The translations under genes and the position numbers were made by a program. This document shows, in pieces, positions 1-8,386 of a stretch of 64,000 bases of DNA. This DNA is from Vibrio sp. 10N.261.45.E2. GTDB taxonomy: Bacteria > Pseudomonadota > Gammaproteobacteria > Enterobacterales > Vibrionaceae. Position 1 is the first letter of the stretch, and each line of letters begins with the position of its first letter. The notes below the pieces were generated by a model. That model saw only the letters and a list, made by a program, of their open reading frames with translations, was not told the DNA's origin and ran no database searches. Location: assembly GCF_002875705.1 (NCBI RefSeq), contig NZ_MCZZ01000172.1, positions 34,043 to 98,042 of the forward strand. The letters run 5' to 3'.

Positions 1-219
1 GAAGGCTCGAATGATATCGTCTTTACTTGAATCACCGGCATTGGTGGCAACATAGACCTGATGAGTTTTGGAGAGTTCGGCAAGCAATGCACGGGCACCG
101 CTCACCTCTTGTACGGTTTCCCAGTCGCACATCTTCCCTTGTGCATCTGGGAAATCGACCATCAGCGTATTGCCCCAGTCGAATAAGACTATTTCTGTTA
201 ATTCGATTAGCTTTGTCAT
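1..219 (-). CDS. HAD-superfamily hydrolase, C-terminal part outside the window
   Basis: Only the first 73 codons lie in the window. The start is an ATG at 219 preceded by an AGGAGG-type ribosome binding site (GGAGGCAAG). Residues 13-18 read FDWGNT, which is HAD motif I (DxxxT) with the nucleophilic aspartate. The later VATNA carries the motif II threonine. The family hydrolyses phosphate esters of small molecules in the cytoplasm; the substrate cannot be told from this piece. It lies 28 bp downstream of the D-2-hydroxyacid dehydrogenase gene on the same strand, so the two are probably co-transcribed. The family call is firm; the function is open. Confidence 0.8.
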   Translation of the reverse strand, partial: MTKLIELTEIVLFDWGNTLMVDFPDAQGKMCDWETVQEVSGARALLAELSKTHQVYVATNAGDSSKDDIIRAF

Positions 220-247
220 CTTGCCTCCTGCATTAGCCATCGCGCCT

Positions 248-1192
248 TTATAAGCCATCCCTTTGATAGGAAAGAATGTTATCGAAAGCGATATCGAAGT
301 AGAGTTCGTAGCTATTTTGTTCAACATAGCCCAAGTGTGGGGTCGCAGTGACGTTAGTTAGAGATAGTAACGGTTCTGTGTTCTCTGTTGCCGGCTCACA
401 ATCGAACACATCAACGGCGGCGTGCTTAGTCGGAACTTCACGTAATTCACGGTATAGAGCTTGTGGTTCAACTAATTCTGAACGGCTGATGTTCACAAAT
501 AGCGAGTCTAATTTCATTAGCTGAAGGTCGTTTGCAGTAACACACCCTTTCGTCGCATCGTTCAAACGTAAGTGCAAAGAGAGCACATCAACATCTCGAA
601 AGAAGTCTTCTTTGGTTGCTGATGCTTCAAATCCATCTGCTTGCGCTTGATCGCGTGAAGCTTGGCTTCCCCACACTACGACAGACATCCCAAATGCTTG
701 GGCATATTGTGCAATGCATTTACCGATTTTTCCGTAACCCCAAATGCCCAGCAATAGCCCTTTCAAAGTTCGACCTAACCCTAACGAGCCTGAATCTTGC
801 CATTGGTTTTGCTTGAGGTTCGAAGCGTAAGTTGGAATGTGGCGAGACGCCGCCATGATAAGCGCCCAACACAGCTCAGACGGTGCGACAGGTGAACCGC
901 GCCCTTCTAATACTTTCACGCCAAAACGCTCACACATTTGAACGTCAATATGATTACTGGCTTTGCCCGTTTGGCTAATCAGTTTTAAGTTTGGAAGCTT
1001 TGAAAGCAGTGACTCTGTAATGTCCGTTCGCTCACGAATAAGTACCAAAGCAGCAAACTCGCGCAGTTTTAACGCCAATTCATCTTCAGGATAAGTTTCT
1101 GTGAATACCGTAACATCATGCTGTTCTAACTTGCTATAACACTCAAGACTTTCTACTGCGTTCTGATAATCATCCAGTATCGCTATTTTCAC
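248..1192 (-). CDS. D-2-hydroxyacid dehydrogenase family protein
   Basis: A 314-residue NAD(P)-dependent oxidoreductase of the D-isomer-specific 2-hydroxyacid dehydrogenase family. The Rossmann glycine motif is GIWGYGKIG in the middle of the protein. The catalytic triad of the family can be placed at R237 (NISR), E266 (DCEP) and H286 (TPHLGY). I chose a GTG start at 1192 because an AAGGAGTG ribosome binding site stands just before it; the upstream ATG at 1231 would add 13 unconserved-looking residues. The substrate is unknown: these enzymes reduce 2-oxoacids or oxidise glycerate- or phosphonate-like hydroxyacids. The downstream HAD gene suggests a small metabolic operon. Confidence 0.85.
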   Translation of the reverse strand: MKIAILDDYQNAVESLECYSKLEQHDVTVFTETYPEDELALKLREFAALVLIRERTDITESLLSKLPNLKLISQTGKASNHIDVQMCERFGVKVLEGRGSPVAPSELCWALIMAASRHIPTYASNLKQNQWQDSGSLGLGRTLKGLLLGIWGYGKIGKCIAQYAQAFGMSVVVWGSQASRDQAQADGFEASATKEDFFRDVDVLSLHLRLNDATKGCVTANDLQLMKLDSLFVNISRSELVEPQALYRELREVPTKHAAVDVFDCEPATENTEPLLSLTNVTATPHLGYVEQNSYELYFDIAFDNILSYQRDGL

Positions 1193-1289
1193 TACACACT
1201 CCTTGTTGTATCGCTTAACCGCTTTGCACACTTTTATGTGTCACGAGTTAAGATTCAATTAGTCCTTGGACACTTGTCAAACTCACAGT

Positions 1290-1754
1290 TTATTGATGAA
1301 CCACTTTGAAACGCTCAAGTACCAGCATCATGTCTTCACTTGGGTTTATATTGAGTTCTTCACATTCGCGAGAGAAGAAGTTCCAGTGTGCTTCTCGCCA
1401 CCATTCTAGTGTTTTGTCACCCTCGCCTTCAGCGGCAGCAAACTCAGCCGTCACTTCGTTGTATTTGCACGACGACACCGACGTAACCTCAACAATACAG
1501 ACGGGCTTACCATCCCAATCGGTGACAACTTGCAAGTGACCAATTACTGGTCTCGTCTCGCCTTTGAGGGTATACCAGTGTTCAAGGCCGCAGGAAGCCT
1601 GTTTTTCACCTTTCAGAATCAACTGCGCGCACAAGTTGGCATTGTATTCATCTGCGCAGTAATAATCGGCACTAAAAGAGGTGTATTGTGAGGCAACGTC
1701 TGCTGGCAATGTGTTGAGGTAACTATCAAGATAAGCTTTACTTCTTTCTTCCAT
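1290..1754 (-). CDS. ASCH domain-containing protein
   Basis: A 154-residue protein of the ASCH fold (PUA-like beta-barrel, YhfF type). The core from about residue 45 to 110, with the GEKQASCGL segment and the IVEVTSV strand, is typical of the family. ASCH proteins bind RNA or nucleosides; one relative in E. coli is an amidohydrolase acting on N4-acetylcytidine, but that is a shorter subfamily and should not be carried over here. It stands alone between the dehydrogenase gene and glpT on the same strand. The family is clear; the function is not known. Confidence 0.75.
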   Translation of the reverse strand: MEERSKAYLDSYLNTLPADVASQYTSFSADYYCADEYNANLCAQLILKGEKQASCGLEHWYTLKGETRPVIGHLQVVTDWDGKPVCIVEVTSVSSCKYNEVTAEFAAAEGEGDKTLEWWREAHWNFFSRECEELNINPSEDMMLVLERFKVVHQ

Positions 1755-1931
1755 GATCTTTCCAAACTCAATATTAGGTTGAGCCGATAAACACTTATAG
1801 ATTAAGCATCTGGCTGCATTGGGAGTAACCTATCAAGCCAGGTTATTACTGTAAACCTGTGAAAGGTCAAAATGTGGGGATACAAGTAGCAAGATTGTGG
1901 GTAGGACTATTTGGGAATGGACGCTTAAATA

Positions 1932-1960
1932 AACAGAAGCAGGATATACCTGCCTCTGTT
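1932..1960 (-). terminator. Probable terminator after glpT
   Basis: A 12-bp inverted repeat (AACAGAAGCAGG and its complement with one wobble pair) around a 5-nt loop, 31 bp beyond the glpT stop. On the minus strand it is followed by TATTT, a short U-rich tail. Confidence 0.6.
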
Positions 1961-1990
1961 GTTATTTATAGATGTGATTCAGTAAATACA

Positions 1991-3364
1991 CTACTGAGCT
2001 AGCGCTTCTTTCTCTCGTTCGAGATCTTTTTGTTTATGGTGCGCACGCTCACCTAAGAAGGCGTAAAGCAGACAGATGATTGAAGCCACACAAGCGCCGA
2101 CCAAAATAATGAAGCCGCCATCCCAACCGTAATGGTCAACCATAAAGCCGAGTATTGCGTTCGCAGCAACCGCGCCACCTAAGTAACCAAACAAACCAGT
2201 TAGACCAGCAGCTGTACCTGCTGCTTTCTTAGGTGCAAGTTCCAGTGCATACAAGCCGATCAGCATTACAGGGCCATAGATAAGGAAACCAATCGCAACC
2301 AATGCCAACATATCAACCGTTGGGTTACCCGCTGGATTTAACCAATATACCAACACAGCGACTGTCACTAGAACCATGAACAAGATTCCTGCAGGTGCGC
2401 GTCGACCTTTGAATAATTTATCTGAAATCCAACCACACAATAAGGTGCCCGGAATACCCGCCCACTCATACAAGAAGTAAGCCCAAGATGATTTATCTAC
2501 TGTGAAGTCTTTTGCTTCTTTCAAGTAAACCGGAGCCCAATCAAGCACGCCATAACGGATCAGGTAAACAAACGCATTAGCGATTGCGATAGACCACAAC
2601 AACTTGTTAGAGAAAACGTACTTAAAGAAAATCTCTTTTGCCGTCATTTCTTTCTCATGAGAGGTGTCATAGTCGTCTGGGTAATCGTTTTTGTGCTCTT
2701 CAATCGGCGGTAAACCACAAGATTGAGGTGTGTCTCTTACGGTAAACCAGACAAAGATAGCAACAAGAGTGGCAAAAAATGCAGGAACATAAAAAGCGGT
2801 TCGCCAATCATCGTTAAAAGCCCACAGACCCAATAGGAACATTGGACCAATCAAACCGCCACCCACGTTGTGAGCAACGTTCCATACCGATACTATCTCG
2901 CCGCGTTCTTTGCGTGACCACCAGTGAACCATGGTTCGTCCACAAGCCGGCCAACCCATACCTTGGAACCAACCATTTAAGAACAGCAGGATAAACATCG
3001 CAGTAATGCTTCCTGTTGCCCATGGCATGAAGCCGAAGCAGAACATCACCAGTGCCGACATTAACAAGCCACCGCTGAGGAAGTAACGAGGATTGGAACG
3101 GTCAGAAACACTGCCCATTAAGAACTTAGATAAGCCGTAAGCGATAGATACCGCTGCTAATGCAACCCCTAGTTCTCCGCGACTAAAACCTTGTTCAATG
3201 AGATAAGGCATCGCCAAGCTAAAGTTTTTACGGACCAAGTAGTACCCCGCATAGCCAACGAAGATGCCAAGAAACAGCTGCCATCGTAATCGTGTGTAGG
3301 TGCTATCGATCTTATCTGATGACAAGCGATCGATATGCGCCATTGGTTTGAATATTCCAAACAT
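1991..3364 (-). CDS. glpT: Glycerol-3-phosphate:phosphate antiporter GlpT
   Basis: A 457-residue inner-membrane transporter of the organophosphate:phosphate antiporter family (MFS), bringing in sn-glycerol 3-phosphate in exchange for phosphate. It aligns almost without gaps with E. coli GlpT as I remember it: MFGIFKP start, LVRKNF with R45 at the same position, AHNVGGG holding the substrate-site histidine, and YLIRYGVLDW holding the second substrate arginine. The central cytoplasmic loop RDTPQSCGLPPIEE is also retained. Twelve hydrophobic segments are visible. No glpQ, glpD or glpR gene is next to it, so it is a stand-alone gene. UhpT or a UhpC sensor is much less likely given the near-identity to GlpT. 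Confidence 0.95.
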   Translation of the reverse strand: MFGIFKPMAHIDRLSSDKIDSTYTRLRWQLFLGIFVGYAGYYLVRKNFSLAMPYLIEQGFSRGELGVALAAVSIAYGLSKFLMGSVSDRSNPRYFLSGGLLMSALVMFCFGFMPWATGSITAMFILLFLNGWFQGMGWPACGRTMVHWWSRKERGEIVSVWNVAHNVGGGLIGPMFLLGLWAFNDDWRTAFYVPAFFATLVAIFVWFTVRDTPQSCGLPPIEEHKNDYPDDYDTSHEKEMTAKEIFFKYVFSNKLLWSIAIANAFVYLIRYGVLDWAPVYLKEAKDFTVDKSSWAYFLYEWAGIPGTLLCGWISDKLFKGRRAPAGILFMVLVTVAVLVYWLNPAGNPTVDMLALVAIGFLIYGPVMLIGLYALELAPKKAAGTAAGLTGLFGYLGGAVAANAILGFMVDHYGWDGGFIILVGACVASIICLLYAFLGERAHHKQKDLEREKEALAQ

Positions 3365-3751
3365 AGGAACCTCATATTATTGGGCGAAGGAAGAAATAAA
3401 ATGCTCGAACGAAAAAATTTAGCGCTCATTCGAAATCAAGGGAATTGTATGTGCTTCAGGATTAATTTCTGTGATGCATATGGCTATTAACAATGAATTT
3501 GTTTAAATACAGCGAATTAGTTTCATTTAATTAGACTGTGCTTCATGTTTTTGTTTGTAGCTGCTTAATTAAACACCAGAATTATCGAGTGTAAACAAAC
3601 CAGAAAGAGCGAGCGAACATAAATCAGCCAACAACAACTTTGTTATTCTTGTGAATGCATAGTGAATAACGACAATTTTGGTTAAATCTGTGGAGTTATG
3701 AGGGTGATTTAGGCTATTGATTAAATAAGTTCGCCGACATCAACGTAAACA
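3365..3751. other. Intergenic region upstream of glpT
   Basis: About 390 bp of AT-rich DNA that should hold the glpT promoter and control sites. I looked for a CRP palindrome and a GlpR-like operator and could not identify either with confidence. No open frame with a ribosome binding site was found. Confidence 0.5.
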
Positions 3752-3781
3752 AAAAGGGTCTAGATTTCTCTAGACCCTTTT
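3752..3781 (-). terminator. Terminator after the DUF3297 gene
   Basis: A perfect 13-bp stem (AAAAGGGTCTAGA and complement) with the 4-nt loop TTTC. A and T runs on both flanks let it work in either direction. It lies 86 bp past the stop of the DUF3297 gene. Confidence 0.85.
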
Positions 3782-3867
3782 AGGTAATAACGCTTGGTGG
3801 TTTTGTGTTGGCTAATTAGACAAACATTAGCTAATGACACGAGGTATTAGCAAACCACACGAAGTGA

Positions 3868-4122
3868 TTACTGTTCAATATAAAAAGCTTCTACAGTGCC
3901 TTTTAGAGTAATAAGCATTGGCTGGCCGAAGCGATCTAGCGCTTTAGGTGAAGGGATCTTAACCCAACCTTCGCTGATGCAGTATTCTTCAACATCAGTA
4001 CGCTCTTTACCATTTAGACGAATGCCGATTGGGTATTCGAAACACTCAGCCACGTGGTGTGGGCTGCGTGGGTTGCCTGCAAGATGATCTGGTAAAGCTG
4101 GTCTTGAATTAGTATCGCTCAT
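3868..4122 (-). CDS. DUF3297 family protein
   Basis: An 84-residue cytoplasmic protein that matches the DUF3297 family along its whole length: the RPALPDHLAGNPRSPHH start, the NGKERTDVEEYC centre and the LKGTVEAFY end are all family features. I take the second ATG (4122) as the start because an AGG ribosome binding site fits its spacing; an ATG two codons upstream is possible. The family is widespread in marine proteobacteria and has no assigned function. A strong terminator follows. Confidence 0.85.
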   Translation of the reverse strand: MSDTNSRPALPDHLAGNPRSPHHVAECFEYPIGIRLNGKERTDVEEYCISEGWVKIPSPKALDRFGQPMLITLKGTVEAFYIEQ

Positions 4123-4164
4123 GTTCATTACCTGTATGTACGTAAATAAAAAAAGTGCGTCATT

Positions 4165-4356
4165 CTAGTCAATATAGGCTTTGTGCTCAACACCTGCTGC
4201 AATAAATCGTCGTGATCGTTTTAATCGACAGCGAGTTGTTTGATTTAAAGGCGATATATGCATAATTTCAAACGAAAATTTAACAGAGTTATGAGGTGTG
4301 GATACAGCGAGCACTTCATTACTTGAAAAGCAGATACCACACAAGTAGGTTTTCAT
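4165..4356 (-). CDS. Possible small protein, 63 residues
   Basis: An open frame starting with ATG 7 nt after the stop of the acetyltransferase gene, so it could be read by translational coupling. It begins MKTYLCGICFSSNE and ends with a basic stretch (RCRLKRSRRF). I recognise no family. The ribosome binding site is weak (the TAGG of the previous stop region). It may be a real small gene or chance. Confidence 0.35.
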   Translation of the reverse strand: MKTYLCGICFSSNEVLAVSTPHNSVKFSFEIMHISPLNQTTRCRLKRSRRFIAAGVEHKAYID

Positions 4357-4363
4357 TGTGAGC

Positions 4364-4798
4364 CTATCGTTTGAGCTCAATACTCATCACTTTATGGTTT
4401 GGCTCTGATTCGATGTCAACAACTGACCAACCTAGCCCTTGATAGAGTCCCGTGATATTGGTGTACGCGTAGAGTTGAGTTTGCACAGTAGAAGATACTT
4501 GTCTGACACCACGATTAATCAATTCACTCGCAATTCCTTGACCGCGCCATTTTTCATCGACATAAACCGCGTTAATCCACACCACGTCCTCCACTTGATG
4601 AGGCTCCTGAAAGTACGAATACGCCAAGCCACCAATGACCACATTGTCGCGCAGCACTACGATAACAGGGGGAAGTTGTGTGTTTTGTTTGTAGGTATCT
4701 TTAAATTGGAAATCAGACCATTCGCTTTGAAATAATCCCTCTAAATCACCCCAATAGGGCGAGCGTTCATCACAATTTCTAAAGATTACCTTCTGCAT
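4364..4798 (-). CDS. GNAT family N-acetyltransferase
   Basis: A 144-residue GNAT-fold acyltransferase. The acetyl-CoA pyrophosphate-binding motif A is VDEKWRGQGIASELI, following the beta-4 strand VVWINAVYV. The C-terminal part (YTNITGLYQGLGW) carries the usual motif B tyrosine region and ends MSIEL, a common GNAT ending. The substrate cannot be predicted. It is isolated from its upstream neighbour by about 65 bp and may be followed by a coupled small gene. Confidence 0.85.
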   Translation of the reverse strand: MQKVIFRNCDERSPYWGDLEGLFQSEWSDFQFKDTYKQNTQLPPVIVVLRDNVVIGGLAYSYFQEPHQVEDVVWINAVYVDEKWRGQGIASELINRGVRQVSSTVQTQLYAYTNITGLYQGLGWSVVDIESEPNHKVMSIELKR

Positions 4799-4864
4799 TT
4801 TTCCATCCTTTGAAAGGGAATAATTTAGCTGTCCTAGCCTTGTTTCATCTGAGTATAAGCAAAG

Positions 4865-4999
4865 CTACTCTTCTTCGTCGTAATCGTCCGCTGGGTCTTG
4901 ATTAATCTCTTCACCGCATCCTAGGCATTCACCTTGTAGCTCCGTCGGCATCACAATAATTAAACCACAATGAGGGCATAGATCGCCTTGTTGATACAT
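4865..4999 (-). CDS. Small zinc-ribbon protein, 44 residues
   Basis: A short gene with ATG at 4999 and a GGGACC ribosome binding site 8 nt upstream. The product begins MYQQGDLCPHCG, has a second cysteine pair CLGCG about 17 residues later, and ends in an acidic tail (DPADDYDEEE). Two CxxC knuckles are the sign of a rubredoxin-like or zinc-ribbon metal site. It starts 24 bp after the stop of the PcfJ-like gene on the same strand, so the two should form one transcript. The function is unknown. Confidence 0.75.
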   Translation of the reverse strand: MYQQGDLCPHCGLIIVMPTELQGECLGCGEEINQDPADDYDEEE

Positions 5000-5023
5000 A
5001 TGATTGGTCCCTTTACTTCATGG

Positions 5024-6154
5024 CTATTGCTTAGGATACTTTTGCTTGCTCGCTTCTAACCAGTCGTGAATGACTTGTCGAGCAGATTCCGATGGTGGTG
5101 CATTTCTTTTTCCGCAGATTTGATCAATCTCAAACGGAAACGCTTTACTAGGAACACGACGCAAACCGATAGTTAAGCGCTGAGGTTTCATCATTCGAAA
5201 CACCACGTAACGGTCACTCATGATTCGGTTGTGATACACGCCAATACAGTGCTTCTGCTCGATGCCTTCATGCTCAAGATCGTAATAATCCGTGAGAGGA
5301 TGAATGTTATCGTTGCCCAGCAAAGGAACCGGATAAGGAATGTCTTTATCCATTGGGCGATTACCCTCCAAACGACGCAATTGGCGTTGCTCCGTCCAGC
5401 GGTCATGAAGTTGTTCAAACATCGCGAATGAGTTCTGACTGGTAATAGCGCGCAGTGGATCATCCATCTCCAAATCTTGGCCTAGTAATATCGCATCTTG
5501 GAACATCGCCATCTTAGACGGCGCATTAAGTCTGCCCTCTTCCACCATTGCAATTCCTAATCGACTGCCGGTTAGAAATGGATGAACTTGGTCCAAACGC
5601 AGTGCTGTGTAACCGACTTTTGGGTAATGTTTAAATTTCAGGACACGTCTTTGCAGCGGTTCGAGAATACGAACAATGTGGTCAAGCTCATCACCAACGT
5701 TGTAGTGCAATTCTAGCTTGTCGATGAATTTAAGTGTTGCCTTGCTGCTATCTAAACCCAATTTGGCAAGGATCTTCTTTTGTCCTAAGCGGCTTAACGC
5801 TAATGCCTTCTTGTTATCCACGCTGTATTTCATACAGATCAAAGCCAAAATAACAGGCCTTAACTCAAGCAATTGCTCGGCTTCATAAGTGTTCGCGGCA
5901 AGCCATAGCATCTGGTATTGATACTCTGGAAAATCATCGGTGATTTCACGATAACGCGCAGGTAATGAATCTAACCAACGACCATTCACATCAAACTGTT
6001 CTACGAGGTTTAGACTCAAGCCAATTCCCCCATCGAGCGGACGTCGACCATCTTCAAACACGTGAAAGCCGACAAGCTTTTGAGACCAATCTCGGATCTC
6101 AATATCGTAGTCGAAACCTAGTGTTCGAGTGGGAATGGTGAGTAATGCTGTCAT
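5024..6154 (-). CDS. PcfJ-like protein
   Basis: A 376-residue protein whose C-terminal third looks like the PcfJ-like domain: EGIEQKHCIGVY with the family's HC pair, then RYVVFRM, a TIGLRR strand and the IDQICGKRNAPPS segment. The N-terminal two thirds are helical and unrecognised. PcfJ was named from an enterococcal conjugative plasmid, but family members are common on chromosomes and none has a proven activity. The ATG at 6154 has a GAGG site; an upstream ATG would add 12 residues. The 44-residue zinc-ribbon gene follows directly. No conjugation genes are nearby, so a transfer role is unsupported here. Confidence 0.65.
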   Translation of the reverse strand: MTALLTIPTRTLGFDYDIEIRDWSQKLVGFHVFEDGRRPLDGGIGLSLNLVEQFDVNGRWLDSLPARYREITDDFPEYQYQMLWLAANTYEAEQLLELRPVILALICMKYSVDNKKALALSRLGQKKILAKLGLDSSKATLKFIDKLELHYNVGDELDHIVRILEPLQRRVLKFKHYPKVGYTALRLDQVHPFLTGSRLGIAMVEEGRLNAPSKMAMFQDAILLGQDLEMDDPLRAITSQNSFAMFEQLHDRWTEQRQLRRLEGNRPMDKDIPYPVPLLGNDNIHPLTDYYDLEHEGIEQKHCIGVYHNRIMSDRYVVFRMMKPQRLTIGLRRVPSKAFPFEIDQICGKRNAPPSESARQVIHDWLEASKQKYPKQ

Positions 6155-6389
6155 TGATGCCTCTTCATTATTGGCGCATTGAACTATCAAGCCTATCTAG
6201 TCGCGTAAACTAGCGCTTCGAACACTATAACAACCTTTTGTAAATTTCTTATCAATCAAAGCGATATAAATACAACAGTGCTTAGAAGAACTTTGAATGA
6301 TGATTTTACGCAATATGAGATCTCTTCGATATCATTTGCTCTAACAAAAACTATGCTTGTTACACAACTCACAACAAAAGGCTTTAATT

Positions 6390-6812
6390 ATGGAATACCG
6401 ACATATTCTGGTCGCAATAGAACTGTCTGACGACACCAAAATTCTCATTGATAGAGCGACCTTCTTCGCCGACAAGTTAGAGGCTGGCATTTCGTTTGTT
6501 TATATTGATGGCACACATGGAGAGATCTACCCAGAACTGGTTGATATTCAAGGAAATAACAGTGATTTACCCATCAATGAAGATGCCATTAAACATTTGA
6601 AAGAGTTTGAGGCCTACGCCAAGCATCCAATCAAGCACATCTTTGTGGGAACGGGTGACTTGAACGATAAGCTAAAAAATACCATCGAAGCAAACAACGT
6701 TGACCTATTACTATGTGGCCATCACCATGATTTTTGGCATAAGCTGATCTCACATTCCAAACAGATCATCGACACTTCTCCTATCGATATTCTGGTTGTC
6801 CCTATGGAATAA
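6390..6812 (+). CDS. uspA: Universal stress protein UspA
   Basis: A 140-residue cytoplasmic protein with the start MEYRHILVAIELS and the ending CGHHHDFWHKLISHSKQII, which is almost that of E. coli UspA (CGHHQDFWSKLM). That subfamily lacks the G-2x-G-9x-G(S/T) loop, so it is expected not to bind ATP. UspA proteins form dimers and are induced by starvation and stress. ATG at 6390 is preferred over an upstream in-frame ATG because homologues start here. The gene is monocistronic. Confidence 0.88.
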   Translation: MEYRHILVAIELSDDTKILIDRATFFADKLEAGISFVYIDGTHGEIYPELVDIQGNNSDLPINEDAIKHLKEFEAYAKHPIKHIFVGTGDLNDKLKNTIEANNVDLLLCGHHHDFWHKLISHSKQIIDTSPIDILVVPME

Positions 6813-6847
6813 ACGCTTCATTTCGAAGCCTAAAAGTAGCCTACATT

Positions 6848-6876
6848 GCCAACCTCTATCGGTATTATTGGTTGGC
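6848..6876 (+). terminator. Possible terminator hairpin after uspA
   Basis: GCCAACC and its complement GGTTGGC enclose a 15-nt loop 36 bp after the uspA stop. There is only TTAATCCTC after it, so the U-tract is poor. Confidence 0.35.
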
Positions 6877-7006
6877 TTAATCCTCTATTCATCACCCTTT
6901 ATTGTTCACTTGATAATCTAATGTGGATACAGCGCAACCATTTGTGATCTTGGCAGCTTATCAACTCGTAAGCGTTTAATAATTAACAAATCATCGAGTG
7001 CAAGCA

Positions 7007-8386
7007 ATGAAAAAGATTGGTCTTTATCTCTTCACAAACGACTTAAGAATCAACGACAACGCGTTACTTTATCAATCGAGTCAAACTGTCGATGAGCTCG
7101 TTTGTGTCGCTGTCGAACCGAGCTTGTCTCACTATTCAGCACACTTCGCTCAAGAGCAACACTATGGTACACACCGCGAAGCTTTCGTTTCTCAATCGCT
7201 AAGCGATCTTAAGGTGAATCTCGAAAATCTAGGGCAATCACTGATCATACTCAAACAAGACCTGAATAAGGCAGTTAGCAGTAAACAACTGTTGATTAAA
7301 ATGATTGATGACTTAAACGTGACTCACTTTTTCTCCAACACACACTGTGGTTACGATGAACGACAGCTAGTGCGGTCAACGTTGTCTGAATACCCAAGCG
7401 TAACGGCGATTCAATCTCACAACTCAACGTTGTTTGAACTCGATGACTTCCCTTTCACGCTAGACAAATTGCCCCGCTCATTCACTAAATTCAGAAAACT
7501 TATTGAGCATTTGGCTATCGATACCCAAAGCTTATTCATAACGAATTTGCCACCAGCTCCAGCCCTCCCTAATACGTCACACTGTCACTCAAACGAGCTT
7601 ATTCTAAAGCCCGACCCTATGTTTGAGCAAAGCTTCAAAGGCGGAGAAACGTCTGGACTGGCACATCTCAATCAATACTTTTCACACGATTACGCGAGTA
7701 ACTATAAGCAGACAAGGAACGCATTAGATGGCATCGAAAACTCGACCAAGTTTTCACCTTGGCTAGCACTGGGTTGTATTTCGCCAAAGACCATCTGCCT
7801 ACACCTCAAACACTTTGAATCTGAACATGAGGCGAATGATTCTACTTATTGGATCTATTTCGAGCTCTTGTGGCGAGAGTATTTTTATTGGAAGAGCCTA
7901 TCGCTGCGGGCGTCATTGTTCGCAAGTTCATCCAAAGATAACGTTGTGAACGCAGAGCTCACTCAATCGACAAGCCTTAATTTTACCAAATGGAAAAGCG
8001 GCAACACCAACTACCCGATTGTCGACGCATGTATGCGCCAATTGAAGGCCACAGGTTACATGTCCAACCGAGGCCGCCAGCTCGCTGCAAGCTGTTTAAT
8101 TTATGAGTTAGGAATCGACTGGCGACACGGCGCAGCCTATTTTGAAAGCCAACTTGTTGACTATGACGTGGCATCTAACTGGGGAAATTGGGCGTATATC
8201 GCCGGCGACCTCAATCAACCAGCCCATAACAATCAAAGTAAAAACCAAACACAACCTAAATCTCGCCATTTTGATTTGGCTAAGCAAACTGAAATGTACG
8301 ATCCAGACCGTGCCTTCATCAATCAATGGACTGGTCTTCACTCAGCAATAAAAGCCTCACAAAGCAGGAAGCATTATGAAATTTAA
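7007..8386 (+). CDS. Cryptochrome DASH / photolyase family protein
   Basis: A 459-residue FAD-binding protein. The N-terminal alpha/beta domain starts KKIGLYLFTNDLRINDNALL, as in photolyases. The FAD domain has FKGGETSGL, the KFSPWLALGCISP helix, YWIYFELLWREYF, and the GYMSNRGRQLAAS and DYDVASNWGNW signatures, which are those of CRY-DASH. CRY-DASH proteins repair cyclobutane dimers mainly in single-stranded DNA and may also act as light sensors. The GTG three codons upstream is less likely than ATG 7007. The gene overlaps the next by 11 nt, so it heads a three-gene operon of light-related genes. Confidence 0.9.
   Translation: MKKIGLYLFTNDLRINDNALLYQSSQTVDELVCVAVEPSLSHYSAHFAQEQHYGTHREAFVSQSLSDLKVNLENLGQSLIILKQDLNKAVSSKQLLIKMIDDLNVTHFFSNTHCGYDERQLVRSTLSEYPSVTAIQSHNSTLFELDDFPFTLDKLPRSFTKFRKLIEHLAIDTQSLFITNLPPAPALPNTSHCHSNELILKPDPMFEQSFKGGETSGLAHLNQYFSHDYASNYKQTRNALDGIENSTKFSPWLALGCISPKTICLHLKHFESEHEANDSTYWIYFELLWREYFYWKSLSLRASLFASSSKDNVVNAELTQSTSLNFTKWKSGNTNYPIVDACMRQLKATGYMSNRGRQLAASCLIYELGIDWRHGAAYFESQLVDYDVASNWGNWAYIAGDLNQPAHNNQSKNQTQPKSRHFDLAKQTEMYDPDRAFINQWTGLHSAIKASQSRKHYEI

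Noticed and set aside
3440..3480. TGTGATGCATA before glpT as a CRP site
   Set aside because: Only the left half-site fits; the right half TCACA is missing.
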